Below, one piece after another: positions 1 to 11,960 of a stretch of 64,000 nt of DNA (the first letter of the stretch is position 1; each line of letters starts with the position of its first letter). The stretch is from the NCBI GenBank assembly GCA_023525715.1, contig CM042012.1, positions 63,166,705-63,230,704 of the forward strand, read 5' to 3'. Position numbers and translations under genes: made by a program. A model generated the notes under the pieces. That model had not been told where the DNA came from. It was given only the letters and a program-made list of their open reading frames with translations, and made no database searches. The DNA comes from Cichorium intybus (taxonomy: Eukaryota > Streptophyta > Magnoliopsida > Asterales > Asteraceae).

Positions 1-464
1 TGATCTCTTTGGAATTTTATTAGTATTTTGATGGAACTAGGTTTCAAAATAGATTTGGAAATTAATTGTTTTATATAAAAGATGCAAAATCTGAGTGATG
101 CTTTTTCATGAAGTCAATTAAATTTTCAAGAGAACGGTCTTTTTCAAACATAAACCACAAAGTAGAGTGATTAAGTTTTCGTAAGGACAACGAGTCAAAA
201 ATTGGAAACATTTTAAATTTAACATTTCATATTTAAGAGAAACGGTTATAAAAATGAAAATTTTGGATAAAAAAAATTCATGGAAGTAACGGGGTTTTAC
301 AAAAGTTGGATTTTAGGTACTTCGAGTTATAATATTTTAAAACCTAAACATATGAGTAACTTTTGAGATTTTGATGAAATTTTTTTTAATTAAATTAAAT
401 TAAAATTAGTACTTTATTTCTTATTATTGATTCCGGGGACGGAATCCTTTTAAGGGGTGGATAA
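1..464 (+). mobile_element. 3' internal end of a Tekay-like gypsy element
   Basis: AT-rich sequence without a credible ORF, ending in a purine-rich tract (about 433-460, with GGGGACGG and AAGGGGTGG) directly before an LTR that starts TGTAACATCC. Known pattern: plant chromoviruses of the Tekay/Del group end their internal region with a similar 'GGGACGAAAT...GGGG' PPT; the complete Tekay element at 28440-38208 shows it too. I infer this is the untranslated 3' internal end of an element whose coding part lies left of the window. Confidence 0.6.
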
Positions 465-3462
465 TGTAACATCCTTGTTTTGGGCCTAGGAGTTTTAGGG
501 TTAAATCGACGAAATAAAACTTATTTTGAAAATAAGAAAAACAAATAAATAAATAAACTTAACATTTTGTTATATTTTTATATGATGAATAAATGAGCCA
601 AATATAGTTTTAAAATCTATTCGTAAACCAAATGTGAGAAATTTTGTCATAAGGACTAAAAGTGTCAATTTGGCCAAAATTACCCTAAGTAGAGTTTACT
701 AATAATGGAATTGGAAAATTAGAAGATATTATGAAGGAATTGATGTGGAGTTTAAATTAGGTCAAATAATTCCTTGAATTAATATTAAGGACCTAAATTG
801 TGAAGAATTTTAGTGTAAGGGACCATCTGTGTCAAATTGGGAAACTAAGGGCTAGTGTTAACCTAGACTATGACTCAAGTGAAATAAATAATTGTATTTG
901 GGGCATAAGTGTGAATTTAAAGACTTTTAGCTAGAATAATGGACTTTATGGGTGTTTGGTGAAGGAAGACCAAACTCTAGGGACCCTTCTTGCCAAGTCT
1001 TGAAGTATGTAAGGTTTTAATGAGGGTCTTCCCCATTTCAGCTCATATTCACGAAATTAGAGAGAGGAAGAGAGGAGAATGGTGATTTCCATGGATTCCA
1101 AGAGGATTAGAAGCATGTTCTTGAAGATTGATCATATACTTGAAGTTCCTAGTCAATCAAAGGTATAAACCCTTCCTCTTCTAGCTTGTAAACCCATTTT
1201 TAGGGTGGGTTTTATGTTAAATCTGAAAATATAAATTGGGGGAGGAAATCCTAGGATCCCAAAGTGTTAGTTTATGATTCTAGTTAATGTTTTGATCAAC
1301 ATCCAATCCATGGATGATCTATATCTAATTATTTTAGGTGTTATGAACCCTAGAATTTGGGGATTTGATGAATAGAGGAGGAATATTGAAATTGATGGAT
1401 GATTATCGTAGTTTTGGATGAGGGGATTCATTTCTAATGATTCCCTAAGGATTCCAACCTTTGATTTGTAGTCTTAAACCATGAATCACTAGAAAATGAG
1501 AATTGGGTGTTGAAATGAGTTTTGTTCATGTAGACGATGATTGGATCTCTTGTTTAATGGATGGATGAATGAGTTTAATGTATCAATTTGGATGTATAAG
1601 TGGAGTGAGGATCATTTCCTAATGATTCCATGGAATGGAAGACGGAATCTCCACTTGTAATCATCAATTGTAAGAATGGAATTGGGTATTCCATGGTTTA
1701 AGCTTATAGAGTGAAGTTGTGATCATGGAATGTAATTGATTCATTTGAAATGGTTTTGAATAGTTTAATTGAGTCTAATGATGTGTATTTTGGGAAGGAA
1801 TAATGTCCTTTTGATGTCCATGAGTTTTGGGAAGAATCGGAACTTGAATCGGGTCAAAAATGAGTGAAAATGACCAAAAACGGAGCTGCTGCAGGATGTA
1901 ACACGACCCGTGTTACTGAAAGCACGACCCGTGCTGTCAAAAAAGGGGTAATACGACCCGTGTAACCATTTACACGACCCGTGTAAGTCTCTGTCCGGAT
2001 TTTGGGCACTTTTTGGGTTTTGAACTTTACGGTTTGGGCTTTGGGTCCTTGTTTTAATGCCAATCTTTGGGAATGTTTTAATTAAGATTTTCCTTATATT
2101 AGAGGGTCAAGGACTTCATTTTAGATGATGGATGATTGTTCCTTTTTAGTTCAAAGAAGTAATTATAGTGTGACTTTTAGATGAATCGAGTATGATACCT
2201 TCCATTCTTGTCTTGTAGGAAGAAATGTTTTGTTATGACTTGGAGGTGAGACTAAGGACTTGAGCTAGCATTCAACTAAGATGATTTGATGGATGGGATG
2301 ATGTCTAGGAGCACCTCCAAATGCATCAAACCTTGTGCGAAGTTAGTGTTGACTCATCAGTTGACCTTGGGTGAGTTTACCGGGAGTACACATCCTTTCC
2401 ACTATCTTTTGTGTGTGTTATCAATTAATTTTCATGCATGATATTATGTGCAATGTGTTATATGATTTCTACTTGTGCATTGCATGAAAATAAGTTTCTA
2501 AAGATGTTTTCAAATAAAGATTATGATGATGTTTGGAAAGATGTTTTGAGCATCCTATTTGTGCATTGCATTGCATATAAGATGAGATTGACCGAGTGAA
2601 CCTTATGACAAAGATGAGATGATTGTCCCGGATTTAGGAAAATCATGATTGTCCCGGATTTAGGGAAATCATGGGCAAAATGCCCAAAATGAGATGTTTG
2701 TCCCGGATTTAGGGAAAACCGTTCCCGACAATAGGGGACCGCATGAGGGAGTTGCTAACCCTCATGGGGCTAGTGTGATGGCCACTAGTCCTAGTTTTGC
2801 CTATACGGGGATCGAGTGGCATGCTTCGTGCATGTCATTCGTGAACTTAGGTAGGTGCCATTGAGGTGAGTTGGACTTTTATGAGATGGACGTGGGTTTG
2901 GGATAGTTGCATCATGCATTGCATTTGCATATCATAACTATCTATTTTGAGTAAATCCTTATGATGTTTTAAGTAACTTTTGAAGTGTGTTTAAAATCTA
3001 TTTTTGGAGGTTTGTCCCGAGTGTGGTAGTTCACTGCCCACTCGAAATGGGTCAACCTCGGGTAAGCTCACTAGGCATTTCAATTGCCTGACTTATTTTG
3101 ATGTGTACTCAGGTTGAGAAGTTTAGATGACTTTAGAAGAGCTGGAAGTTTAGAAGGCCACGGTTTGTGTGGTTTCATTTGAGCTATGTAATGGTATTTG
3201 AATTATTACGACCTTGCTCTTTTACAAACCAAGATGTTTTTATCTAAAATGGGACCAAACGATGTTTTCCGCAACTTAAATCTAGATTATCACTCATTAA
3301 ACCCCATGTATTTTTAATTAGTTTTGAAAGAAAATGACTTATTTGAAGATGTTGAAATTGAAGTTTTCACTAAAAGATGATTTTTGGAATAATTATAATA
3401 AACCATGGATTAAAAAGCTGTTTTTATAAATAAAAAAAAGCCTTAAGCGAGGGTGTTTCACA
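465..3462 (+). repeat. 3' LTR of the Tekay-like gypsy element (about 3.0 kb)
   Basis: The LTR begins TGTAACATCC after the PPT and ends GGGTGTTTCACA, a TG...CA boundary typical of Tekay LTRs. It has no coding capacity. It contains four palindromic motifs (1898-1986) and three copies of a TGTCCCGGATTTAGG-like unit (about 2620-2720). The sequence immediately right of it is the interior of a Tat-type integrase, so this element inserted into an older Tat element. The 5' LTR, and so the matching TSD (expected GAAGG), lies outside the window. A solo LTR is less likely because PPT sequence precedes it. Confidence 0.7.
1898..1986. repeat. cluster of four short palindromes, core ACACG-ACC-CGTGT
   Basis: Four copies of a motif with complementary arms around an ACC centre lie within about 90 bp. 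Arms differ between copies yet stay complementary in three: GTAACACG/CGTGTTAC, AGCACG/CGTGCT and TTACACG/CGTGTAA. The fourth copy (about 1948-1966) is degenerate. They stand out as GC-rich in an AT-rich LTR. Hairpin, dimeric protein-binding site or mutational hot spot are all possible; I cannot tell which. Confidence 0.7.
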
Positions 3463-3474
3463 GAAGGATCAGAA

Positions 3475-4628
3475 TCAAAGCCCCATAATATTCCATAATG
3501 GACGGGAGGCTATACAAAAAGGGTGCCTCATCTCGTGGCTAAAATGCATGACGAGCCGGGAAGGACAAGAGCTGTTGCAAGAAACACACTCGGGGGACGC
3601 AGGGGCGCATGAAGGTGCAAGGGCATTAACTGGAAGAATACTACGAATGGGGGTGTACTGGTCGGAAATCCAACAAGACACGATGGAACCCACAAAGAAA
3701 TGCGTGGCATGCCAGACATTCGTGCCAATACAAAACCTTCCTCCGCACAACTAACGAACATAACGGCCCCCTGGCTGTTTCATCAGTGGGGAATAGACAT
3801 AGTGGGCCCTTTCCCAAAAGCACCGGGAAGAGTGAAGTTCTTGATTGTGGCGGTAGACTATTTTACGAAGTGGATCGAGGCCGAACCTGTGGTCAATATA
3901 TCAGGAAGGTCAATAATCAAATTCATGTGGAAATCCATCCTCACGCGGTTCGGCACACCGAGAACCCTAATCAGCGACAATGGCCTCCAATTCGCAGAAA
4001 ACCCCTTCAAAGGATGGTGCGCTGACAGGCAAATCCACCAACGCTTTACTTCAGTGGCTCATCCGCAAGCGAACGGACAGAAAGAGGTGTCCAACAAAAC
4101 AATAGTGAATGGGATTAACAAACGGCTAGGTAAAGCAAAGGGGAACTGGGTGGATGAACTGCCCAGTGTCCTATGGTCCTACAGAACCACTCCCAGAACA
4201 GGCACCCAGGAAACACCTTTTAGCCTAGTCTATGGAACTGAAGCAGTCTTACCCCACAGCTGATGGTAACATCACTACGAATTGCCAACTTTTCCCCAGA
4301 GCAAACTGCCGAAGATCTCCTACAAAACCTCGACTCACTAGAAGAAAGAAGGGAAATCTCCCTCCTGCGACAAGCAACTTTGAAACACGAGGTAAAGAAA
4401 TACTACAACCAGCGAGTAAGGGGAAGAACCCTTAAAGTGAATGATTGGGTCTTGAGGAAAAACGAAGCAAGCTACGTAGAACCCCTGGGCAAGTTGAGCC
4501 CAACCTAGGAAGGACCTTACAAGGTCGTCGAGGCAAACCGCAATGGCTCGTACGCTTTGGAGACAATGGAGGGAAGAGCAATACCCAGAACTTGGAACAT
4601 ACAAAACCTAAGAAAATACCATTTCTAG
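3475..4628 (+). pseudogene. Tat-type integrase (C-terminal part of pol), broken
   Basis: Recognisable parts in order: an HHCC zinc-binding region in one frame (about 3548-3754, with C-x2-C at KKCVACQTF), then the core in another frame (3700-4263) containing HQWGIDIVGPFPKA, VDYFTKWIEAE, ISDNGLQF and AHPQANGQKEVSN, then the C-terminal region (4263-4628). The core's catalytic D-D-E positions appear present (GIDIVG, SDNG, QKEVSN). Breaks: a frame change near 3700-3750, another near 4255, and a TAG at 4506-4508 where the family has Trp (SPT*EGPYKV). The residue pattern identifies the Tat/Ogre lineage. Not functional. Confidence 0.85.
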
Positions 4629-5569
4629 GGAAGAGGGATGAGGCAACGATGGCAACACAAGCACCCCTCGGGGTCGTTTTTGGAAAACTCACACCAAAAT
4701 GTATTGAAACTACGACTTTAGTTAAATGTTAAGGCTTCGACGGGACTGATCACCCCGCCGAAGGCCATTTTTACTTTATTAACAAAGCTTCAAAACACTA
4801 GTGTCTATCATTTCTTGCATGCATGCTTCGAATCGGCCTGGCGCCCCCAGCGGCCCAGCTGCCTTAACAGGACTCCGTGTGCCTTTATCTTGGCCTGGCG
4901 CCCCTAGCGGCCCAGCTGCTTTAACAGGACTCCGTGTGCCTTTATCTTGGCTTGGCGCCCCCAGCGGCCCAGCTGCCTTAACAGGACTCTGTGTGCCTTT
5001 ATCTTGGCATGGCGCCCCCAGTGGCCCAGCTGCCTTAACAGGACTCCGTGTGCCTTTATCTTGGCCTGGCACCCCCAGCGGCCCAGCTGCCTTAATAGGA
5101 CTCCGTGTGCCTTTATCTTGGCCTGGCGCCCCCAGCGGCCCAGCTGCCTTAACAGGACTTCTTGTGCCTTTATCTTGGCCTGGCACCCCCAGCGGCCCAG
5201 CTGCCCCCACAGGACTTCGTGTGCCTTAGCAAGATTTTGAGTGCGTTCACATTAGCCTAAGTGTACGTGCAAGAAAAACAACATTTCCAAACAAGTCTGC
5301 TGGAATCCAAGCAACACGGAATAAGAGCAATAACAAAACAACAACTCCACAAGTAAAGAAATGCAAGATATCAAAGCCAAACATCCATTCACAAAAAAGG
5401 GGAGGGGCACATATCGTCCAGCCCCATTAGTTCAACAAGTGACAAAAACAACCACAAACGCCCAAGAAAAATATTGTCAACACAAGAGAAAATATTGTTT
5501 AAGAGTTACAACCATATCGAATTCGATTAAAGGAAACCACCAACTGTCCCAAGCAAAACCACCAAACTG
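4629..5569 (+). other. Tat 3' spacer between pol and the antisense ORF
   Basis: Non-coding spacer downstream of the integrase stop. It contains the 57-bp tandem array (4838-5226) and about 340 bp of A-rich sequence after it. I see no gene here; long ORFs on both strands are artefacts of the repeat length being a multiple of three. Long 3' spacers with tandem repeats are common in Tat/Ogre elements. Confidence 0.7.
4838..5226 (+). repeat. tandem array, 57-bp unit, about 7 copies
   Basis: A GC-rich unit containing CCCAGCGGCCCAGCTGCC and ACTCCGTGTGCCTTTATC recurs every 57 bp with only a few substitutions per copy. Because 57 is divisible by three, both strands stay open and give repetitive pseudo-peptides. 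The array includes the palindrome CAGCTG and near-palindromic GGCGCC. It lies in the 3' spacer of the Tat element. High copy similarity suggests recent amplification within the element. Confidence 0.9.
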
Positions 5570-7808
5570 CTACTCCTCCTCCTCCGGCTTCAGCATCTCC
5601 TTCAACTCCTCAACGCTAACTTGTCTAAGCTTCAACAATGTCGCATAATCCAGGGAGGCAAAGTCCTCGATAGCCCGACCCATCTCCACCTCGTAATCAG
5701 AGAACGAACTCCCACCTGCAACATCAGAGAGGTCCAAAGAAGGGTTAGCATGGAGACGAAGATGCATGGCTTCCTCCTCGGCAGCATAGCATGTGCGCTT
5801 GATTTCACCAATGCCCTGGATAAACTCCGACTGGAGCATCACCTTCTCGATTACCCGGACAATACCTTCCCGCAACAACCACTCCAAATCTCATTTAAAC
5901 CCCGCAAGCTCCATACTCCCAGCCTCCAAAGCCTTATCCTTTTCAGCAACGTCACAAACCAAGCTCTCATTTTGGATGGCTAGACCTTCATTCAGTTGCT
6001 GGACCTTCTCCAATTCAGCTTCACAAGCACTCAACCTTTCCTCCACAAGCATCTTCTCTGAAACAGCTACCCTGACCCTATCGTCATGCTCTCCAACGGT
6101 TTTCTCCAACACCTCAACCTGCCTCCTCAGTTCTTGCTCAGAAGTACGGAGAGCCTCCAGGTCTCGATCAGAGGAAATAAACCTCTGCAGACGCCTAGCC
6201 CCAGCAGCAAACATGCATGCACTCTGAGCGGAAGCAAATTGCAGGGCCGAAACAAGGGCATCGTTTGGATATAGCTCCATATCATTTTCAATGGCTGGAG
6301 GAAAGACATGGGCATCAAAATCCAAAGCTGTAGAGCGGACAGTCAGCCGGGAACCATTGACCAAACCCCAGATCGGGGAGAAAGGAAGGGAGGAAAAGTC
6401 GGTCAAAACATGGCGACCAAGCGCCAGCTCAACATGAGCCCCCAACCCAGCAACTGAAACCCCCTGCGTTGCAGCCGCACCAACACCAACTGAACCACCA
6501 CCGTCCCGCCCAGGACCCTCGGAAACAGCTCCCTTGTTAACATCAATCACCGACCCCCCGTCATCACCAGTAATATTAGCCCCACCAGCAGGCTCATCTC
6601 TAACCTGTGCTTCGTCGTCAGGGATTTGAATTACCTCTTCCTTGTCACCAAAAACTCCCGCACTCCTCAAACCATATAACAGCTTACGACGGCCGAGACG
6701 CCGAACTGGCACAATATTGGCCGACGCATCAACCAGACCTACAGAACCTTCACCAGCTTTACGCTTACCTATCTTCATAACAGCCTCAACTATCCCCTCT
6801 TTACTATCTTTCACCGACTCACCAGAAACAGCATGACCTTAGAAAGAGGATGTACCTACACTTACATTGACCAGCGGGGACCCCCTAGCAGTGTCATCTC
6901 CTTCATGTCCCCCAACGCTCGGAGTTTCGTCCGCATGGACGTCAGAAAAACCATGGAATGTAAATGGATCAGGTACTTTGTCCACCAGGTCCACCTCCCG
7001 GTACTCCAGCGTCCCAGGGTACTTGTCAGCCAACACATCAGTAAAGGCAATTGGACGAGCGACACCTGAAAAAACAATGTTCATACTTCACAATACGAAA
7101 GGGAAGGGAAAGAGAAACGAAACACGAAAAGGAACACAGTTAAAGACATGCCTTTCACCATAGAAAAGAATTCAGCCATTTTCCTCTAGCCCTCCACGAG
7201 GGACTCAGTCCTCCACCAGCCAGGATGTATTCGGGGTAATCATCGGTCACAACATGAAAGGCGTTCAGAATGGCAACAATATCGCGGTTGTGGGCATACA
7301 ACACCGGCGCCAGGTCTTTAACTCCTCCACGACGAACAAACATTTTTCTGACTCGGCTCTCATTAACCCAAAACCACTTCTCCGTCTAATTTTTAGGAGA
7401 AGTTTTCTCCCCAACCAACACATGGGTAGATCGCCCCCGAGAATAAAATGTATGTCCTTCGCTCGCTTGCGAAAAGCGAAAGTAGTGCTTAAAGACGAAG
7501 TAGTCGGGCGCAATCCCTAGATCTTGGCATAGTAACTCGAAAGAAACCACCTTGTTGACGGCGTTGGGAGCAAGCTGAGTAATACCTACTCAATCCCTTC
7601 GCAAGACCTCATCCATGAAGTTGCTGGTTGGAAGACGATACCCAACATCGAATGTTTTAACGAATATACCCACCTTCCCCGGAGAGGGATGATAAAGCCC
7701 GACACCGTCGGTAGGATACAACACGCCGTCGTCAGAGAAAAACCCATAACGATCGACAAGTTGCGACCACTGTTCGTCGGTCGGAGGAACGCCAACGTCG
7801 AGTGCCAT
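5570..7808 (-). pseudogene. antisense ORF of the Tat element, Transposase_28-like domain
   Basis: Read on the minus strand, an ATG at 7808 opens a protein starting MALDVGVPPTDEQW. It continues through LYHPSPGKVGIFVKTFDVGYRLP and then LAPNAVNKVVSFELLCQDLG, the pattern of the 'putative gypsy type transposon' domain (Pfam Transposase_28). Frames continue through 7155-7513, 6839-7084, 5891-6814 and 5570-5887. The last third is rich in charged heptad-like residues (LEALRTSEQELRRQVEVLEKT region), probably coiled coil. In-frame stops occur just left of 7590 and near 7390, the latter at a position that looks like Trp in relatives. Known: Tat-lineage antisense ORFs exist; their role is unknown. Some gaps could be introns, but decay is certain. 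Confidence 0.7.
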
Positions 7809-8143
7809 GAAATCAAAAGAACGAAGACGGCGAAAAGTAAAAAGGGGGGGAGAGAAGTAAGGAAAATCACGAAAGATATCTAGAAACCGGAAAAGAAAAA
7901 CCGCAGAGGAAGTTATATATAACCAGGAAAGGAAGGGTTTCCTTAAAACGAGGAAACCAAGTAAATAACCGGACAATTTGAAAAGACGGGCGCAGATACC
8001 AAAAACTGCCGTAATGATGATAGACTGTACGGGTCTTGTCACCGAAGGCGGGAACTCAGACCAAACAAACCCCAGCCCTACACGTGTCCTTTCCATAAGT
8101 CTAAAACGTTACGGCTCAGCTGGGCCTACGCGATAACTACTAG

Positions 8144-8154
8144 ACTGGGGGACT
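8144..8154 (+). other. polypurine tract of the Tat element
   Basis: ACTGGGGGACT sits immediately 5' of the LTR start TGATAACG. This is the plus-strand primer site expected at this position and fixes the LTR boundary and the sense strand of the element. Confidence 0.75.

Positions 8155-9196
<1,042 letters not shown>

Positions 9197-9272
<76 letters not shown>
9197..9272. repeat. (TA)n microsatellite
   Basis: About 38 uninterrupted TA units immediately right of the fold-back element; together with 8754-8844 it sandwiches that element. Confidence 0.98.
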
Positions 9273-9274
<2 letters not shown>

Positions 9275-9629
9275 CCTAAAATTATTTCTACATGATTTAA
9301 TTTGTCCGAGTTCTCGTCGAGTGCTCCCTGAGTAATCCGTCCCTGAGTAATCCGTGTATTTCCTCTTCTCCAGTTAATATTGAATAACGAGTTCTTCATT
9401 TGTATTTTAGATAAACTTATCCATTAAAATCTTATTTTCGGGTAATTTTTTATATTATTGGCACGACTACTTTTCCTGAAACAACCTTATTATTGGACAT
9501 ATATCAATAATATTAAGTTGAGAGATACTGGGTTGAAAATAAATTAAAATATAATATCATGAGAATACATCTCATGATCACCCTCAAATACTTACATGGA
9601 AGTGTCAATTACTCCACGTCTAGTAGGAA

Positions 9630-9750
9630 AGAAGGGCAGCCAGTGGCCTCTCTGGTAAGGCGTCGCCCTCTAACTTTGAGGTTGAGGGTTCAACTCTTAC
9701 TATTGGGAATAGATGGATTATAGGTTAATTAGAGAAAAAAAAAAAGGCAA
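9630..9750 (+). mobile_element. possible tRNA-derived SINE
   Basis: A B-box-like GAGGGTTCAACTC (about 9686-9698) lies about 40 bp after an A-box-like region (GTGGCCTCTCTGGTAAGG), and an A-run (about 9737-9747) follows. The whole segment is absent from the matching flank of copy 2 (near 51905), so it entered after the duplication. I could not find a clear TSD, which keeps confidence low. Confidence 0.4.
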
Positions 9751-9923
9751 GCAATAAAAATTTTAAAGTGAGTCTATTGAAATTATCCAACTGACAACTA
9801 CACTCAAACGTTTAAAAAATGAAACATATACAAGAAGAAGAAGAGAGATAAAAAGGAGTTGAAAAACCAGAACTAATGGAAATAAATCCATCAACAACAA
9901 TGAAAATTATACAAGTAAAACAT

Positions 9924-10997
9924 TCAAATGTTTTTAGACGAGTAATTGAATATGCATAGTATTTGAACTTTCAACAAATTAAAGGATCTTTGTAAGAGAC
10001 TATGGCATAAGGTAACGATATTACTTTGCAACTCGTGGTTACTACTTTGTATTTTACCTCGCATGTCAGAAATAGAGTTGATGACCATCGTCTTGAACTC
10101 TCTGTAACGACATCTGCTCTCTTCACTAGTAACCATTTTCCTCCTCACAGTATGTTCTTCCGAAAGTGCCCCTTGTGAAATTACCAAAAAATCCCTACCC
10201 TTTAAGCGGCGAAAATCCAAGTCCAGTAACTCTAGCATCACTTCCTTCACGTGCATTCCAACGCCTCCGGCAGCCACAGCCAGTACCACTTGTATTCTAC
10301 ATTGCACCACCTCATTCGGATCACACCCTGGTAAAACGATGGCGTATACAAGATAAGTCTGGTTAGTGATCCAGCCTTGCCTTGTACTAATCGGTTTGAT
10401 ACTGGAAAGGTTTCCTGCCCGTTTCCGGGTTGGGTCGATTAGGATCCAGTTTAAACACAGAGATTCTTCCAGGTGTGAAAACGTTGCATCATCTGTACCT
10501 GAAAACTCGTCAACTTTCAAGTTGATGGATCCCAAGATTCCGGGTCCAGGTTTGGATTTCAGGTCATTATTTAATGTAATCCGTAATACCGACGATAAAA
10601 AATCATCTGAGGTGTCTGTAAATTCAACTCTGGAGTAAATAAGTTCGTCTTGGTAACGAATGTCGACGGCTGATATGAGTTGAGGTGGCAAAGGATGAGA
10701 TGATCGGTTGAGATGAATATGGTTCTGGTGATTGACGTCGGTGACTAGCGCCGGAAAAGAGTCTTGGAAAAAAGAGCGGTGACCAGCGGGGAAGGTGGAG
10801 ATAATGTCTTCAAGGCGTGGGTCGGTAATTGAAGGCCAAATGGACTTGCAGATATGAGACCAGAAGTCCTCATGTGCACAGAGGTGGTGTAAGTATTTTG
10901 ATGTGGTTGCGGTTGATAAGAGAGATGGACCGTCGAGGCGTGGTAATATGTGAGTATGAAGGATGTCGGGATAGATATCGGAAAGAGTTGTTGCCAT
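9924..10997 (-). CDS. F-box protein, copy 1
   Basis: Single-exon gene of 357 residues. The N-terminus (about 10-55) has the F-box pattern ILPRLDGPSLLSTATTSKYL...HEDFWSHICKSIWPS. F-box proteins bind SKP1 and act as substrate adaptors of SCF ubiquitin ligases. The remainder has no named interaction repeat that I recognise; its overall shape resembles the plant group that includes Arabidopsis At2g27310. A conserved C-terminal block (about 280-345) begins VRRKMVTSEESRCRYREFK. The ATG at 10997 is the first Met and matches copy 2. Frame is fully open. The substrate is unknown. It is 91.9% identical to the copy at 52048-53121 (29 differences in 357), with changes concentrated in the first 75 residues. 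Confidence 0.88.
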   Translation of the reverse strand: MATTLSDIYPDILHTHILPRLDGPSLLSTATTSKYLHHLCAHEDFWSHICKSIWPSITDPRLEDIISTFPAGHRSFFQDSFPALVTDVNHQNHIHLNRSSHPLPPQLISAVDIRYQDELIYSRVEFTDTSDDFLSSVLRITLNNDLKSKPGPGILGSINLKVDEFSGTDDATFSHLEESLCLNWILIDPTRKRAGNLSSIKPISTRQGWITNQTYLVYAIVLPGCDPNEVVQCRIQVVLAVAAGGVGMHVKEVMLELLDLDFRRLKGRDFLVISQGALSEEHTVRRKMVTSEESRCRYREFKTMVINSISDMRGKIQSSNHELQSNIVTLCHSLLQRSFNLLKVQILCIFNYSSKNI

Positions 10998-11644
10998 ACT
11001 GAATGGACGTTATAGTTTGGAGTTTCCTTTTGGGATGGATAACTGCCGCTGTAAAATTATTAGGGTATATATGTAATTAAGAAGCACTAGTGAAAACCTA
11101 CTTAGAATATTTAATATTATCATTTGATTTTTGACTTAAACAGTATATATGACACTTCATGGTGCAAGATTCTAGATGATGATTTTCCACCACGTTGCTC
11201 ATTTGGTTAAGAAAACGAGGTGTCTAATAGCTGCCATAGCGGTACGGCAAAGTCTCTCAACTGCGAATAGAAATCACACACGCAAATTTTAGAATATTTT
11301 TTTAAAACATAGATACGAATATAAATAATCTAGTAACAGATATAACATATGTTGACGTATTACAAGTAATTGCTAAAATATACGAATAAAATTATATCAA
11401 TGATCATAAATAAATATATTTTATATTCATATTTTACTTAATATTAATAATATTATTATTATATTAATGTAAAAATAATGTAAATATAAATAAAAATATT
11501 GATGTGACATAAATAAAATATAATATTAGGTAAGTAAGATATTGTGTGCTTATATTTGGATTTTAGATTAATTGTCATGGGGCTCATCTCTTATTGACTT
11601 GTGCTTTATAATATTTTTTTATTATCATATATAACGTATTTGTT

Positions 11645-11859
11645 TTTTTTTTTTGTTTTTTTTTTTTGAAAATGGCATGAGAATCGTTCTTTGTGACGGG
11701 TTTGCAACCGTCCCCTATTGTTTGACACTTCAAAAAACGATCTCCACCTCACCTGAGAAAATCCCCCACAGGGGCTTGGAACTGGGATTGAACCCGGAAC
11801 CTCCCCCCATATGGGTATATAACCCAACGCCTCACCCAGCTAGGCTGGAGATCATTGGC
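11645..11859 (-). mobile_element. SINE with 16-bp target-site duplication
   Basis: On the minus strand: an A-box-like TAGCTGGGTGAGGCG (11829-11843), a B box GGGTTCAATCCC (11784-11795), then a 3' poly-A seen as poly-T near 11645-11668. It is bounded by identical copies of ATATAACGTATTTGTT at 11629-11644 and 11860-11875. About 215 bp, non-coding, transcribed by RNA polymerase III in active families and moved by LINE proteins. The matching place in duplication copy 2 (about 53527-53545) has only one target copy and no insert, proving the event. Confidence 0.92.
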
Positions 11860-11960
11860 ATATAACGTATTTGTTAATGTAAACATTATGACATCCGACA
11901 AAAGGAAACTATACAGATGGTCCTTGCGTAAGGATGACATGCATAAAAAATATTATACAA

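Larger units (their letters stand above)
9460..11895 (-). repeat. segmental duplication, copy 1 (carries F-box gene 1)
   Basis: Sequence on both sides of the F-box gene aligns with 51765-53553. The 3' flank shares GACATATATCAATA and CATGAGAA...CTCATGATCACCCTCAAA; the 5' flank shares CCTACTTAGAATAT, ACGGCAAAGTCTCT and CTCATCTCTTAT. Copy 1 is longer because of a SINE (11645-11859), an extra segment at about 9590-9770, and AT-rich sequence near 11290-11530. Ends were placed where similarity fades. Confidence 0.75.

Noticed and set aside
465..3462. Solo LTR
   Set aside because: A PPT and typical 3' internal sequence precede it, so it is the 3' LTR of a longer element extending left of the window.
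4779..5229. Long repetitive ORFs on both strands
   Set aside because: Artefacts of a 57-bp tandem unit divisible by three; no conserved start or family.
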